From Ramlibacter paludis (GTDB lineage: Bacteria > Pseudomonadota > Gammaproteobacteria > Burkholderiales > Burkholderiaceae_C), in contig NZ_JAKLTM010000004.1 of assembly GCF_022012305.1 (NCBI RefSeq), positions 602,754 to 666,753 of the forward strand: a stretch of DNA of 64,000 bases, in the 5' to 3' direction. A program made the translations under genes and the position numbers. Each line of letters opens with the position of its first letter. Position 1 is the first letter of the stretch. The notes beneath the pieces were generated by a model. It saw nothing but the letters and a program-made list of their open reading frames with translations, was not told the DNA's origin and did not search any database. Positions 53,415 to 61,999 of the stretch are shown here, piece after piece.

Positions 53415-53774
53415 CTAGGAGCCGGACAGGATGCTGTGCGGCCCGCCGTCGTCGAAGATGTCGCGCGCCTGCGTGCGCGGCAGGTAGACCACGTCGCAGC
53501 CCTGCCGAGCCGCGGCAGTGATCGATGCCTGGTAGCCGAGCTTGGCCATCTCGCGCGAGAAGACCTTGACCTGGTTGTAGCTGTCCAGGTGTTCCGCGGC
53601 AATCAGGTCGCCTTCTGCATTGCCGATGCAGACCACGAAGGCGGGGCCGGACCCTTCGGCCCGCATCGCCTTGCGCAAGGCGGCAACCGCGCCTTCCAGG
53701 CCCGGTATCGCATCGAATCCGGGCAGCACGGCCCGGTGCGCCTCGCTTCTCATCTCATTCACGGTGTTCGTCAT
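53415..53774 (-). CDS. Hypothetical small protein
   Basis: 119 residues with alpha/beta character: GPAFVVCIGNAEGDLIAAEHL, then VKVFSREMAKLGYQASITAAARQGCDVVYLP. The last part suggests a Rossmann-like or nucleotide-binding half-domain, but no known motif is complete. No signal peptide. It lies 22 bp upstream of the nucleotidyltransferase on the same strand and might be co-transcribed. Confidence 0.65.
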   Translation of the reverse strand: MTNTVNEMRSEAHRAVLPGFDAIPGLEGAVAALRKAMRAEGSGPAFVVCIGNAEGDLIAAEHLDSYNQVKVFSREMAKLGYQASITAAARQGCDVVYLPRTQARDIFDDGGPHSILSGS

Positions 53775-53850
53775 TCATGGGTGCGCCATGATCCCACGCG
53801 CGCGCCCGCGCACGTGTCCGAATGCAACCCGCGCAGGCGTCGGACAAGCG

Positions 53851-55122
53851 TCAGTGCCGCCCAGCCTGCAGCCACTGCAGGGCACCCTGCGCCGCCGCGC
53901 GCCCCGTCGCCATGCAGGCGGTGAGCAGGTAGCCGCCGGTCGGCGCTTCCCAGTCCAGCATCTCGCCGGCGCAGAACACGCCGGGCACGGCGCGCAGCAT
54001 GCAGTGCGCATCGAGGGCCTCGAAGGGCACGCCGCCCGCGGTGCTGATCGCTTCGTCCAGCGGCCGCGGCCGCGCGAGCACGATCGGCAGCGCCTTGATG
54101 GCGGCAGCCAGCTGCGCCGGATCGTGCAGTTGCGCGGGCGTGAGCAGTTCGTGCAGCAGCGCCATTTTCAGGCCCTGCAGGCCGAGCCGGCTTTTCAGGT
54201 GGGTGGACAGGCTGCGCGGTCCCCGCGGATGGGAGACCTGCTCCAGCACCTGCGCCGGCGTGTGCTGCGGCAGCAGGTCGAGGTGCCAGGTGGCCTGGCC
54301 GTGGGCTGCGATCGCGTCGCGCAGGCGCGCGCTGAAGGCGTAGACCAGGCTGCCCTCGATGCCGGTGTCGGTGACGACGAACTCGCCCTGCTGGCGGTCG
54401 TGCGCGTCGGCGTCGAGGAAGGCCGCGACCGGCTTCACCGGCTGGCCGGCGAACCGCGAACGCAGGTGCTCGCTCCAGCCGCTGCGGCCTTCGCCCGTGG
54501 GCGCGATGTCGAAGCCGCAATTGGCCGGTTGCAAGGGCGCGATGTCCACGCCGCGTGCTGCGAGCCAGGGGACCCAGGCGCCATCGGAGCCCAGGCGCGC
54601 CCAGCTCGCACCGCCCAGGGCCAGCACCGTCGCATCGGCGTGGACGACGGTGGGGCCGGTCGGCGTCTCGAAGTTGAGTGCGCCTTCGGAGTTCCAGCCC
54701 GTCCACCGATGGCGCGCATGCATGCGCACGCCGGCGGCGCGCAGGCGATGCAGCCACGCACGCAGGAGCGGCGCGGCTTTCAGGTCCTGGGGGAAGACGC
54801 GGCCGGAGGTGCCGACGAAAGTCTCGATGCCGAGACCGGCGGCCCAGGCGCGCACGGCGGCGCCGTCGAACTGCGCCAGCGCGGGCCGCAAGGCCTCGCT
54901 GCGCTGCGCGTACCTTTGCAGGAAAGGGTCCGGCGCTTCCGAGTGCGTGAGGTTCAACCCGCCGCGCCCGGCCAGCAGGAACTTGCGGCCCACCGAAGGC
55001 ATGGCGTCGTACAGGTCGACCTGTACGCCGCTCGCGGCCAGCACTTCCGCCGCCATCAGGCCGGCCGGACCGCCGCCGATGACGGCGACGCGCCGCGGCG
55101 CGGGGGAAGGCGGCGTGGGCAT
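53851..55122 (-). CDS. HI0933/BaiN-like FAD-dependent oxidoreductase
   Basis: 423 residues. The N-terminal FAD site is RRVAVIGGGPAGLMAAEVLA. The family motifs are VGRKFLLAGRGGLNLTHSE, LGIETFVGTSGRVFPQDLKAAPLLRAWLHRL, ATVLALGGASWARLGSDGAW and GVFCAGEMLDWEAPTGGYLLTACMATG. This places it in the HI0933/TIGR03862 group of flavoproteins, whose substrate is unsettled; BaiN homologues act on bile acids. The ATG at 55122 directly precedes the dinucleotide-binding fold. It is 11 bp downstream of the 152-residue exported protein. Confidence 0.9.
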   Translation of the reverse strand: MPTPPSPAPRRVAVIGGGPAGLMAAEVLAASGVQVDLYDAMPSVGRKFLLAGRGGLNLTHSEAPDPFLQRYAQRSEALRPALAQFDGAAVRAWAAGLGIETFVGTSGRVFPQDLKAAPLLRAWLHRLRAAGVRMHARHRWTGWNSEGALNFETPTGPTVVHADATVLALGGASWARLGSDGAWVPWLAARGVDIAPLQPANCGFDIAPTGEGRSGWSEHLRSRFAGQPVKPVAAFLDADAHDRQQGEFVVTDTGIEGSLVYAFSARLRDAIAAHGQATWHLDLLPQHTPAQVLEQVSHPRGPRSLSTHLKSRLGLQGLKMALLHELLTPAQLHDPAQLAAAIKALPIVLARPRPLDEAISTAGGVPFEALDAHCMLRAVPGVFCAGEMLDWEAPTGGYLLTACMATGRAAAQGALQWLQAGRH

Positions 55123-55133
55123 GGCCTGCCCGC

Positions 55134-55592
55134 TCAGTTCTTCTTGGCGGCGGCCTCGCGCTCCTTGAGGATCGCTTCCTTGTCTTCGCGGCTGTAGCTG
55201 ATGGCGCCGCAGCTGGCGTTGTACGCGACCAGGCCCTGGTTCAGGGCTTCGAGGTCGGTGCGCAGGGCGGTGGCCGAGGCCTGCTGCGCGGCGACGCGCG
55301 CGTTGTGCTCCTTCACCTTGCGGTTGAAGCGGTCCATCTTGGCCTCGTTGCCTTCCACGGCCTTCGCCTCGGCCGTCATCTCTTCGGCCTGGGCCTTGAT
55401 GGCGGTGTTCTCGGCACGGTTCGCCTCGCTGCGGGCGCTCAACGCGGTGCGGCGCGCGGCCAGGTCGGCCTCGGTGTTCATGCAGGTGCGCAATTCGTCC
55501 TTGCTCACCATCTTGCCGGCGGCGGATTGCGCTTGGGCGGAGAGGGAGGCGGCGGCCAGCACGAGGGCGGCGGAGAAGGAAAGGAACTTCAT
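55134..55592 (-). CDS. Exported coiled-coil protein
   Basis: 152 residues with a signal peptide (MKFLSFSAALVLAAASLSAQAQ). The mature part is a long helix with heptad-like spacing (EANRAENTAIKAQAEEMTAEAKAVEGNEAKMDRFNRKVKEH is the core region; only its character is used here). Two cysteines, one near CMNTEAD and one in NASCGAISY, could form a disulfide. Function unknown. It is upstream of the flavoprotein gene on the same strand. Confidence 0.75.
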   Translation of the reverse strand: MKFLSFSAALVLAAASLSAQAQSAAGKMVSKDELRTCMNTEADLAARRTALSARSEANRAENTAIKAQAEEMTAEAKAVEGNEAKMDRFNRKVKEHNARVAAQQASATALRTDLEALNQGLVAYNASCGAISYSREDKEAILKEREAAAKKN

Positions 55593-55700
55593 GGGTTCGT
55601 GGAGTGGGGTTGGAAAGGGCGGCACGGATCGCGCGCCGCCGCCAGGCCCGCAATGGTAAAGCACCCATGTAACCGCTTTGTAGCGGCCGCTCATTTCCGC

Positions 55701-55727
55701 CTAAGAGAACGCTAAGGGCGGCCTAAG
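55701..55727 (+). promoter_or_regulatory. Triple CTAAG direct repeats with 11 bp period
   Basis: CTAAG occurs at 55701, 55712 and 55723, exactly 11 bp apart. An 11 bp period is typical of QseB/PmrA/OmpR-class regulator boxes. The repeats lie 108-134 bp upstream of the DUF4148 gene start and in the divergent region with the coiled-coil gene. The last copy is inside a GCGGCCTAAGGCCGC palindrome (55718-55732). Confidence 0.55.
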
Positions 55728-55834
55728 GCCGCTTTCCTACAGTGCATCCACGGCCGGCGCACGACACGCAAGCAGTGCAGCAAGGGCCGGAACACAACGC
55801 AACCAAGGCACTGATTTCTCGAAAGGAAAACGCC

Positions 55835-56203
55835 ATGAACCGCAAGCTCACCACCACCGCCCTCGTCCTCGCCGCCGCCTTCGCCGGCAGCGCCTTTGCC
55901 GAATCCCCCAACGCCGGCGTCGGCCGCGACACCTTCAGCGGCGCGCGCACCCGCGCCGACGTGCAGGCCGAACTGGTCGCCTACAAGCAGGCTGGCGTGA
56001 ACCCGTGGTCGACGCAGTACAACCCGCTGCGCAGCTTCAAGAGCGCCACGACCCGTGCCGACGTCACGGCCGACTACCTCGCCTCGCGCGCCGAAGTCGC
56101 CGCGCTGAATTCCGAAGACAGCGGCTCGGCTTACCTGGCGCAAGCCCGCGTGACCGGCGTCCCGCCCACCAGGCTGGCCGGCCAGCCGCGCAACGCGCAG
56201 TGA
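55835..56203 (+). CDS. DUF4148 exported protein
   Basis: 122 residues with a signal peptide (KLTTTALVLAAAFAGSAFA) and GAAAGGAAAA ribosome site. The DUF4148 core is a pair of RADVQAELVAYKQAGVNP / TRADVTADYLASRAEV type helices. The family is abundant in Burkholderiales, is exported and is often regulated by two-component systems; function unknown. A strong terminator follows at 56234-56268. Confidence 0.92.
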   Translation: MNRKLTTTALVLAAAFAGSAFAESPNAGVGRDTFSGARTRADVQAELVAYKQAGVNPWSTQYNPLRSFKSATTRADVTADYLASRAEVAALNSEDSGSAYLAQARVTGVPPTRLAGQPRNAQ

Positions 56204-56233
56204 GCAGGCGGAGGGACCTTCCCTCCTCCCTTG

Positions 56234-56268
56234 AAAGGCGGCCGGGGTTTCCCGGCCGCCTTTTTTTT
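56234..56268 (+). terminator. Strong rho-independent terminator
   Basis: The stem AAAGGCGGCCGGG (56234-56246) and CCCGGCCGCCTTT (56251-56263) encloses GTTT. The tract continues as T to 56268. It is the clearest intrinsic terminator in the window. Confidence 0.95.
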
Positions 56269-56432
56269 GCGCGGGAAGCCGGGGTTGCGCACTTGTTCAC
56301 GTTCGCCGCCCCGCATCTGCGCCGCGAGGTGCGCAAGCGCACATGGCTTTCGCCGGCCATTGCCTAGAGTTACCTCGTCGGATCCGCAGCACAAGACGCA
56401 CCGACGATGACCCAACCACCCAGGAGATGACC

Positions 56433-56660
56433 GTGAACAACGCTTCCCGCCACCTGCAACCGCAAGTTTCCGCCGGCCTGCGCTTCGCCGCCGCCGTCGG
56501 TGTCTGCGCCGCCCTGGCACTGGCCTGGGTCGTCGCGGAACACGAGAGCCACCGCGCGGTGGACACGGCCACGGCCGCGTTCACCAATGGACCCGCCACC
56601 GGCACGCCGCAGGTGGTGGAAGTCGCGGGACGGAAAGTGGCCTCGGCCCGGCGCAGCTGA
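56433..56660 (+). CDS. Small membrane-anchored hypothetical protein
   Basis: 75 residues from a GTG at 56433; an ATG two codons upstream is in the same frame. The ribosome site AGGAGA lies 5 nt before the GTG but directly abuts the ATG, so the GTG is better placed. One membrane segment is present (FAAAVGVCAALALAWVVAE). The short exported tail ends VVEVAGRKVASARRS. Function unknown. It is flanked by terminators on both sides, so it is its own transcription unit. Confidence 0.7.
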   Translation: MNNASRHLQPQVSAGLRFAAAVGVCAALALAWVVAEHESHRAVDTATAAFTNGPATGTPQVVEVAGRKVASARRS

Positions 56661-56679
56661 AATCGCCGGCTTCGACAGG

Positions 56680-56707
56680 AACGGCGGCCTGCGGGCCGCC
56701 GTTTTCT
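56680..56707 (+). terminator. Rho-independent terminator
   Basis: AACGGCGGCC (56680-56689), loop TGCG, GGCCGCCGTT (56694-56703), followed by TTCTC. It separates the small membrane protein from the MFS_3 gene. Confidence 0.85.
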
Positions 56708-56726
56708 CTTAGAGTGGGCAGCTGGC

Positions 56727-58322
56727 ATGTCCACTGCGTCCAACTCCCTCTTCTCCCCGCTGCGCCTCCCCGCTTTCCGCGGCCTCTGGGCCGGCAGCGC
56801 CATCTACTTCACCGGCAACGCCATGCAGGTCATGGCCGCCTCCTGGCTCATGGTCGAGCGCACGGGTTCGTCCTTCCTGGCCGCCCTGGTGCAGACCGCC
56901 GTCTTCCTGCCGATGTTCCTGCTGGCGCTGCCGGCGGGCGTGCTGGCCGACACCACCGACCGCCGCCGCCTGATCACGCGCGCCCTCGGCGTGCAGGTGG
57001 GCGTGACCGCCCTGCTCTCGCTGCTGGCCCTGCTCGGCTGGGCCGGGCCGGTCACGCTGCTGCTCTTCACCTTTGCCGCCGGCTGCTGCACGGCCTTGCT
57101 GTCGCCGGCCTGGAACACCAGCGTGGCCGACACCGTGCCGCGCGAGGACATGCCGCAGGCGATCACGGCCATGTCCATCGCCTGGAACAGCGCGCGGGCC
57201 TTGGGCCCGTCGATCGCCGGCTTCGTCTTTGCTTCGCTGGGCGCCGGCTGGGTGTTCGGCCTCGCCGTCGCCAGCGCGATCGTCATGATGCAGGCCGTGC
57301 GCCGCTGGCCGCCGGCGCCGCATGCCAAGTCCCCGCTGCCCGCCGAGCGCCTGTGGAGCGGCACCCTGGCCGGCCTGCGCTACGCGCGCCACTCGCCGAT
57401 GATCCTGGCGCAGCTGCTGCGCACCATCGCGTACAGCGGCGCGGGTTCCGCCTTGTGGGCGCTGCTGCCGGCGATCGCCGCGCAGCAATTGCACCTGGGG
57501 GCGGCCGGCTTCGGCTTCCTCATGGGCTGCCTGGGAACGGGCGCGGTCGCCGCCGGGCTGGTGCTGGGCAAGCTGCGGGCCCGGCTCGGGCTGGAACGCC
57601 TGGTCGCCATCGGCTGCGTGGTCTTCGCGCTGGTGATGCTGGTCGCCGCCTTCGTCCACGTTCCGCTGGTGGTGTTCGTGTCGCTGGCGATCGGCGGCGC
57701 GGCCTGGATGGCGGTGATGGCCACCTTCAACACCGCCACGCAGACCAGCGCGCCGCCCTGGGTGCGCTCGCGCGCCGTGGCGCTGCACACCGTGAGCGCG
57801 CTCGGTTCCTTCGCGATCGGCTCGGCGTTCTGGGGCGCGGTGTCGGGCGTCGCCGGACTGCCCTTCGCGCTGACCGTGGCCGCCATCGCGATGCTGGCCG
57901 GCATCGTGCTGGCGCGCTGGCTGCCCTTGCGCGTGGGCGATGCGCAGGAGGTCACGCCGGTGACGCCGGTCGCGCTGTGGGACGACGTGTTCATCCACGA
58001 GCAGGCGCCGCTGCCCGACGACGGCCCGGTGTCGGTGGAGATCGGCTACCGCATCCGGCCCGGCGAGGCCGAGGAGTTCCTGCATGCGGTGAGCCAGCTG
58101 CGCGCATCGCGGCGCCGCGACGGGGCCACGCTCTGGCGCGTGTACCGCGACCTCGGCGATCCCTCGCGCTACGTCGAGCGCTTCCTGGTCGCCTCCTGGG
58201 CCGACTACCTGCACCAGCGCTCGCGGGCCACGCTGGCCGACCAGGAGCTGGATGCCCGCGTGCGCGAGTTCGTCCGCGAGGGCGAGCCCGTGACCACGCA
58301 GCACTACATCGCGGAGCGCTGA
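56727..58322 (+). CDS. MFS_3-type exporter with C-terminal antibiotic-monooxygenase-like extension
   Basis: 531 residues. Residues 1 to about 400 form 12 membrane helices of the MFS_3 (EntS-like) group: FRGLWAGSAIYFTGNAMQVMAASWLMV, PAGVLADTTDRRRLI and NTSVADTVPREDMPQAI. Residues about 415-531 form a cytoplasmic domain with VSVEIGYRIRPGEAEEFLHAV, ATLWRVYRDLGDPSRYVERFLV and WADYLHQ, like a dimeric alpha/beta-barrel (ABM) domain. This fusion is known in the family. It is thought to export siderophores or drugs; substrate unknown. Confidence 0.92.
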   Translation: MSTASNSLFSPLRLPAFRGLWAGSAIYFTGNAMQVMAASWLMVERTGSSFLAALVQTAVFLPMFLLALPAGVLADTTDRRRLITRALGVQVGVTALLSLLALLGWAGPVTLLLFTFAAGCCTALLSPAWNTSVADTVPREDMPQAITAMSIAWNSARALGPSIAGFVFASLGAGWVFGLAVASAIVMMQAVRRWPPAPHAKSPLPAERLWSGTLAGLRYARHSPMILAQLLRTIAYSGAGSALWALLPAIAAQQLHLGAAGFGFLMGCLGTGAVAAGLVLGKLRARLGLERLVAIGCVVFALVMLVAAFVHVPLVVFVSLAIGGAAWMAVMATFNTATQTSAPPWVRSRAVALHTVSALGSFAIGSAFWGAVSGVAGLPFALTVAAIAMLAGIVLARWLPLRVGDAQEVTPVTPVALWDDVFIHEQAPLPDDGPVSVEIGYRIRPGEAEEFLHAVSQLRASRRRDGATLWRVYRDLGDPSRYVERFLVASWADYLHQRSRATLADQELDARVREFVREGEPVTTQHYIAER

Positions 58323-58495
58323 CAGGCGGGGGTAGCACCGTCCGTCGGCTGGAAGCTTGACCTTGCCATCATGGCAAGGTTGAAAGTCGCGCCTGCCTTG
58401 AACGAAAAGGCTGCGCGCGCAGCCCCTTCGTTCAAGCCCGGGCCGCCCCGCGCGGCGAACAATTCCTTCCTCCTCATCGCAACCAGCTCACTGCC

Positions 58496-59236
58496 ATGCC
58501 CAGCACCTACGCCCTTCGCATCCGTCCCAGCGTGCAAGCCGAATTCGCCGCCTCCCGCAGCGCCGAGGCGCGCGGCGAGTTCTACACGTCCTTCCTGCAC
58601 CTGGAACGCGCCCACGTCCTCGGCCAGCCCGACACCGCGCTGCACGTCGCCGTGCACTGGCGCATGTTCCGCTTCGCCGTGCGCAACCGCCGCCCGGGCG
58701 AAGCCCTGGGCCAGCTCTGGCGCATGGCGGCCGCGGCCGTCTTCACGGCCTTCGGCCTCGTGCCCGAGGGCAACACCGGCGGCACCGACGTCAGCGGCCT
58801 GCGCCGGATGCCGGTTGCGCCCGACCTCAAGCGGGTGATGGCTGTCGCCCTGGCCGCATCGCTCACCGCCTGCGGCACGCCGCCCGACCTGGACCTGTCG
58901 CTGGCCAAGAAGTCGGCCGCCGGCATCTACCAGGTGGGCCTGGTGCCGCCGGCGCAGCCCGCGGCCATCAACCAGATGCACAGCTGGAAGGTCAAGCTGG
59001 CCACGCCCGAAGGCACGCCCGTGCGCGGCGCCAGCTTCGCGGTGGACGGGGGCATGCCGCAGCACGGCCACGGCCTGCCCACCCAGCCGCGCGTCACGCG
59101 CGAGCTGGAAGCCGGCACCTACCAGATCGACGGCATGAAGTTCAGCATGACCGGCTGGTGGGAGCTCAAGCTCGCGATCCAGGGGCCGCAGGGCGCCGAC
59201 AAGGTGACCTTCAACACCGTGGTGGAGCGGCCGTGA
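58496..59236 (+). CDS. DUF3703 domain fused in frame to a FixH/YtkA-like lipoprotein
   Basis: 246 residues in one continuous frame. Residues 1-113 match DUF3703: YALRIRPSVQAEFAASRSAEA, FLHLERAHVLGQPDTALHVAVHW, GLVPEGNTGGTDVSGLRRMPVAPDL. Residues 115-246 look like an independent lipoprotein, with a signal-like KRVMAVALAASLTAC lipobox followed by a FixH/YtkA-like beta domain (WKVKLATPEGTPVRGASFAVDGGMPQHGHG, WWELKLAIQG). An internal ATG at 58838 would give the lipoprotein alone. The gene overlaps the cytochrome peroxidase start by 4 bp. Confidence 0.82.
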   Translation: MPSTYALRIRPSVQAEFAASRSAEARGEFYTSFLHLERAHVLGQPDTALHVAVHWRMFRFAVRNRRPGEALGQLWRMAAAAVFTAFGLVPEGNTGGTDVSGLRRMPVAPDLKRVMAVALAASLTACGTPPDLDLSLAKKSAAGIYQVGLVPPAQPAAINQMHSWKVKLATPEGTPVRGASFAVDGGMPQHGHGLPTQPRVTRELEAGTYQIDGMKFSMTGWWELKLAIQGPQGADKVTFNTVVERP

Positions 59237-60501
59237 CCGCGCGCCTGGCTGCGGCGGCGGCCTTGCTCGCCGCGCTGCTGGTGTCGGCCTGGGCCGCGCA
59301 GGAAGCGCGCACGCCGCCGCGCGACAGCTGGTCGGCCAAGGAAGTCGCCGCCATCACGGCCATGCAGCTGAAGGAGGCCGGCGCGCGTCCGGCCGATCCG
59401 TCCAACGCCTACGAGCAGCGCACCGAGGCCGTCGCCTTCGGCCGCGCCCTCTTCAACGACCCGCGCCTGAGCGCCAACGGCCAGGTGGCCTGCGCCAGCT
59501 GCCACGCGGCCGACCGGCAGTTCCAGGACGGCCGCCAGTTCGGCCAGGGCGTAGGCACCGGCAAGCGCCGCACGATGCCGGTGATGGGCGCCGACCGCTC
59601 GCCCTTCCTCTTCTGGGACGGCCGCAAGGACAGCCTCTGGTCGCAGGCGCTCGGGCCGCTGGAGGATGCCGCCGAACACGGCGGCAACCGCGTGCGCTAC
59701 GTGCAGCTCGTGGAAGCGCATTACCGCGACGCCTACCGCCAGGTCTTCGGCACGCTGCCGGCTTTAGGCGCGCTGCCGCGCGACGCCTCACCGAACGGCA
59801 CGCCCGCCGAACGGGCCGCCTGGGCCGCGCTGCCGGAGAGCAGCCGCGACGCCGTGAACCGCGTGTTCGCCAACATGGGCAAGGCCATCGCCGCGTACGA
59901 AGCCCGGGTGAGTTACGGCGAGTCGCGCTTCGACCGCTATGCGCGAGCCACCGTGGCCGGCGACGCGCGCGGGCAGGAAGCCTTGTCGGCGCAGGAAGTG
60001 CGTGGGCTGCGCCTCTTCCTGGGCGCGGGCCAATGCGTGACCTGCCACAACGGGCCGCAGCTGAGCGACCACGCCTTCCACAACACGGGGGTGCCGCCCA
60101 TCGATCCCGCGCATCCGGATCGCGGCCGCGCCGACGGCTTGCGCAAACTGGTCAAGGACGAATTCAACTGCCTGGGTCGCTACAGCGATGCGAAGCCGGA
60201 GCAGTGCGGCGAACTGCAGTTCCTGTCGGCCGAGGACGCTTCGCAGTTGGCGGCCTTCCGCACGCCGAGCCTGCGCAACGTGGCGGAACGCGCGCCGTAC
60301 ATGCATGCGGGCCAGTTCAAGAACCTGCAGCAAGTGGTGCAGCACTACGCCAGCGCGCCGAAGGCGGTGCTCGGGCACAGCGAGCTTGCACAGGCGGGAG
60401 AGAAGCACGCCGACCGGCAGGTGATCCGGCTGTCGGCCACCGACGTGCAGGACCTGGCGGCTTTCCTGGGCGCGCTGAGCGGGCCGGTCGTGCAGCCCTG
60501 A
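59233..60501 (+). CDS. Di-heme cytochrome c peroxidase (MauG/CcpA family)
   Basis: 422 residues, GTG start overlapping the previous stop (GTGA). Signal peptide or anchor LAAAAALLAALLVSAWAAQ. The first heme site is CASCH (Cys87, Cys90, His91) and the second is CVTCH in the C-terminal half. Later family features are RTPSLRNVAERAPYMHAGQFKNLQQVV, which supplies the distal Met or His. The enzyme would reduce hydrogen peroxide or oxidise a substrate in the periplasm. Its coupling with the FixH-like lipoprotein suggests a shared copper or redox role. Confidence 0.9.
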   Translation: MTARLAAAAALLAALLVSAWAAQEARTPPRDSWSAKEVAAITAMQLKEAGARPADPSNAYEQRTEAVAFGRALFNDPRLSANGQVACASCHAADRQFQDGRQFGQGVGTGKRRTMPVMGADRSPFLFWDGRKDSLWSQALGPLEDAAEHGGNRVRYVQLVEAHYRDAYRQVFGTLPALGALPRDASPNGTPAERAAWAALPESSRDAVNRVFANMGKAIAAYEARVSYGESRFDRYARATVAGDARGQEALSAQEVRGLRLFLGAGQCVTCHNGPQLSDHAFHNTGVPPIDPAHPDRGRADGLRKLVKDEFNCLGRYSDAKPEQCGELQFLSAEDASQLAAFRTPSLRNVAERAPYMHAGQFKNLQQVVQHYASAPKAVLGHSELAQAGEKHADRQVIRLSATDVQDLAAFLGALSGPVVQP

Positions 60502-60523
60502 GGACCGGCGACCTGCCCATGAA

Positions 60524-60548
60524 GACGCGGCCCGGATCGGGCCGCGTC
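60524..60548. terminator. Hairpin between convergent genes
   Basis: GACGCGGCCCG (60524-60534), GAT, CGGGCCGCGTC (60538-60548): a perfect 11 bp stem. It lies between the peroxidase stop and the convergent exported protein. No T-run on either side. Confidence 0.65.
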
Positions 60549-60552
60549 GTGA

Positions 60553-60900
60553 TCAGTAGCGGTACGGGTTGTTGGGCGCGCGGTCGTAGCGGTTCGGCAC
60601 GCCGTCGCGGTCGGCATCACGCCAGGCGCCATGGTGGCGGTGGTGGCGGTAGTAGCCACGCTGCTCGTAGTACACGGTTTGCGGCTGCACGTAGACGGCG
60701 CGCGGCTGGACGTACACCGGCTGCGGCTCCATGTACACCGGCTGCGGCTGCACGTACACGGGTTGCGGCTGCACGTAGCCGTAGGGCGCGTTCACGCCGA
60801 TGGACAGGACCACGTCCGAGCGGGCCTGCGCCGCGGTGGTCGCGGCCAGCGCGCCGACCGCGACGACGGCGGCAAGAAGGGGCTTGGAGATGCGGTTCAT
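60553..60900 (-). CDS. Exported VQPQPVY-repeat protein with DxDGxP tail
   Basis: 115 residues with a signal peptide (LLAAVVAVGALAATTAAQA) and AGGAG ribosome site. The mature part holds five near-identical VQPQPVY units. A His/Tyr-rich segment follows (RGYYRHHRHHGAW), then DADRDGVPNRYDRAPNNP, like the tail of the 27525-27953 protein. It is probably an envelope or surface protein that may bind metal. Function unknown. Confidence 0.85.
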   Translation of the reverse strand: MNRISKPLLAAVVAVGALAATTAAQARSDVVLSIGVNAPYGYVQPQPVYVQPQPVYMEPQPVYVQPRAVYVQPQTVYYEQRGYYRHHRHHGAWRDADRDGVPNRYDRAPNNPYRY

Positions 60901-61038
60901 GGAAGGCTCCTCGTTAAGGTGAGTGCATGGTGCATGCCCGTCCATGAACCGAACCTGAACGCGGTGAAACAGTCCAGTTACGAGTGCGCGAAAGCCGCAA
61001 GAGGTGGCGACGAGGCGTTACTTCCGTGAGGCAGGCTG

Positions 61039-61596
61039 TCAGGGGGCTCGCCGGTAGTGCATGGCAACAACACCGTTGTGGAGCGGCGTGGCCGAGACCA
61101 GCACGAGCCGGCGCGTGGCCGGCAGGCCGCTGTCGTACAGGGTCGGACCGTGGCCGGCGATCCTGGGATGCACGAGCAGCTTGTACTCGTCGATCAGGTC
61201 CAGCCGGTCCAGCGCCGCCGCGAGCTTGCCGCTCCCGAGGAGCACGCCGTCCGGGGTCGCGTCCTTGAGCTTCTGGATGCCAGTGCGCAAATCGCCCGCG
61301 ATTAGGTGGCTGTTGGTCCACGGGAGGTCCTTGCGTGTCGAGGACACCACGTACTTCGGCTTGGCTTCCAGCTTGGTCGCCCACTCGCGAATCGCCGGCG
61401 GCGCCTCCACCTCGCCGCGCGCGACCGCCGGCCAGAAGCTTTCCATCATCTCGTACGTGACGCGGCCCCACAGCATCGCGCCGTTTTCGTCCAAGAGGCG
61501 CGTGAAGAAGGCGTGCGTCTCGTCGTCGACGACGCCTTCCCGGTGGTCGACGCAGCCGTCGAGGGTGACGTTGATGCTGAAGGTCAGGAGTCCCAT
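61039..61596 (-). CDS. RibD C-terminal/dihydrofolate-reductase-like family protein
   Basis: 185 residues. The N-terminal strand and loop are LLTFSINVTLDGCVDHREG, followed by AMLWGRVTYEMMESFWP, KYVVSSTRKDLPWTNS and a C-terminal DGVLLGSGKLAAALDRLDLIDEYKLLVHPRIAGHG. This is the RibD-C/YwjB-like NADPH-binding fold. The enzyme would reduce an unknown substrate; it is not a housekeeping DHFR. It is the last gene of a leftward cluster of small genes. Confidence 0.88.
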   Translation of the reverse strand: MGLLTFSINVTLDGCVDHREGVVDDETHAFFTRLLDENGAMLWGRVTYEMMESFWPAVARGEVEAPPAIREWATKLEAKPKYVVSSTRKDLPWTNSHLIAGDLRTGIQKLKDATPDGVLLGSGKLAAALDRLDLIDEYKLLVHPRIAGHGPTLYDSGLPATRRLVLVSATPLHNGVVAMHYRRAP

Positions 61597-61645
61597 GATT
61601 TCCCTTGTTCGTCGAGCGACCCGTGCGACTGCAGCTTCGCCTCCC

Positions 61646-61957
61646 TCATGGCTGCACTGCGAACCCGATCACGACTTGCTTCGGCTTCTGCTTGAATTCC
61701 GCCGCGACAGCCTCGGTGGCCAGCTTCACGATGGCCGGCAACTGGACATCCGCCGGGACCCGTTCGAAAGTTACGCTGACGGAAGTCAGCGTGCCATTGT
61801 TCCAGTTGAAACCCACGAACGACTTGACGCCGACCGCCTTCTCGAGGCGGGTCGAGACAGCTTGCGAATGCGCATAGCCTTCTCGCACCGTGTCGAATGC
61901 GTCGCAGCCGCTCAAACACAGCGCGAAGACGAGAGCCAAAGGCGAGAGCAGTTTCAT
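61646..61957 (-). CDS. Small lipoprotein
   Basis: 103 residues with lipobox LCLSGC (MKLLSPLALVFALCLSGC). The ATG at 61957 has AGGAAG about 8 nt upstream; an adjacent GTG is in the same frame. The mature part has a mixed fold (YAHSQAVSTRLEKAVGVKSF, NWNNGTLTSVSVTFERVP). Function unknown. It lies 49 bp upstream of the RibD-C-like gene on the same strand. Confidence 0.72.
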   Translation of the reverse strand: MKLLSPLALVFALCLSGCDAFDTVREGYAHSQAVSTRLEKAVGVKSFVGFNWNNGTLTSVSVTFERVPADVQLPAIVKLATEAVAAEFKQKPKQVVIGFAVQP

Positions 61958-61999
61958 CACCGAATCTTCCTGTGATGCGACGCCAGGCGTCGGAGACCA

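Noticed and set aside
52817..53774. Nucleotidyltransferase plus small gene as a toxin-antitoxin pair
   Set aside because: The enzyme fits the PF06042 type and the small gene lacks an antitoxin motif; no evidence beyond adjacency.
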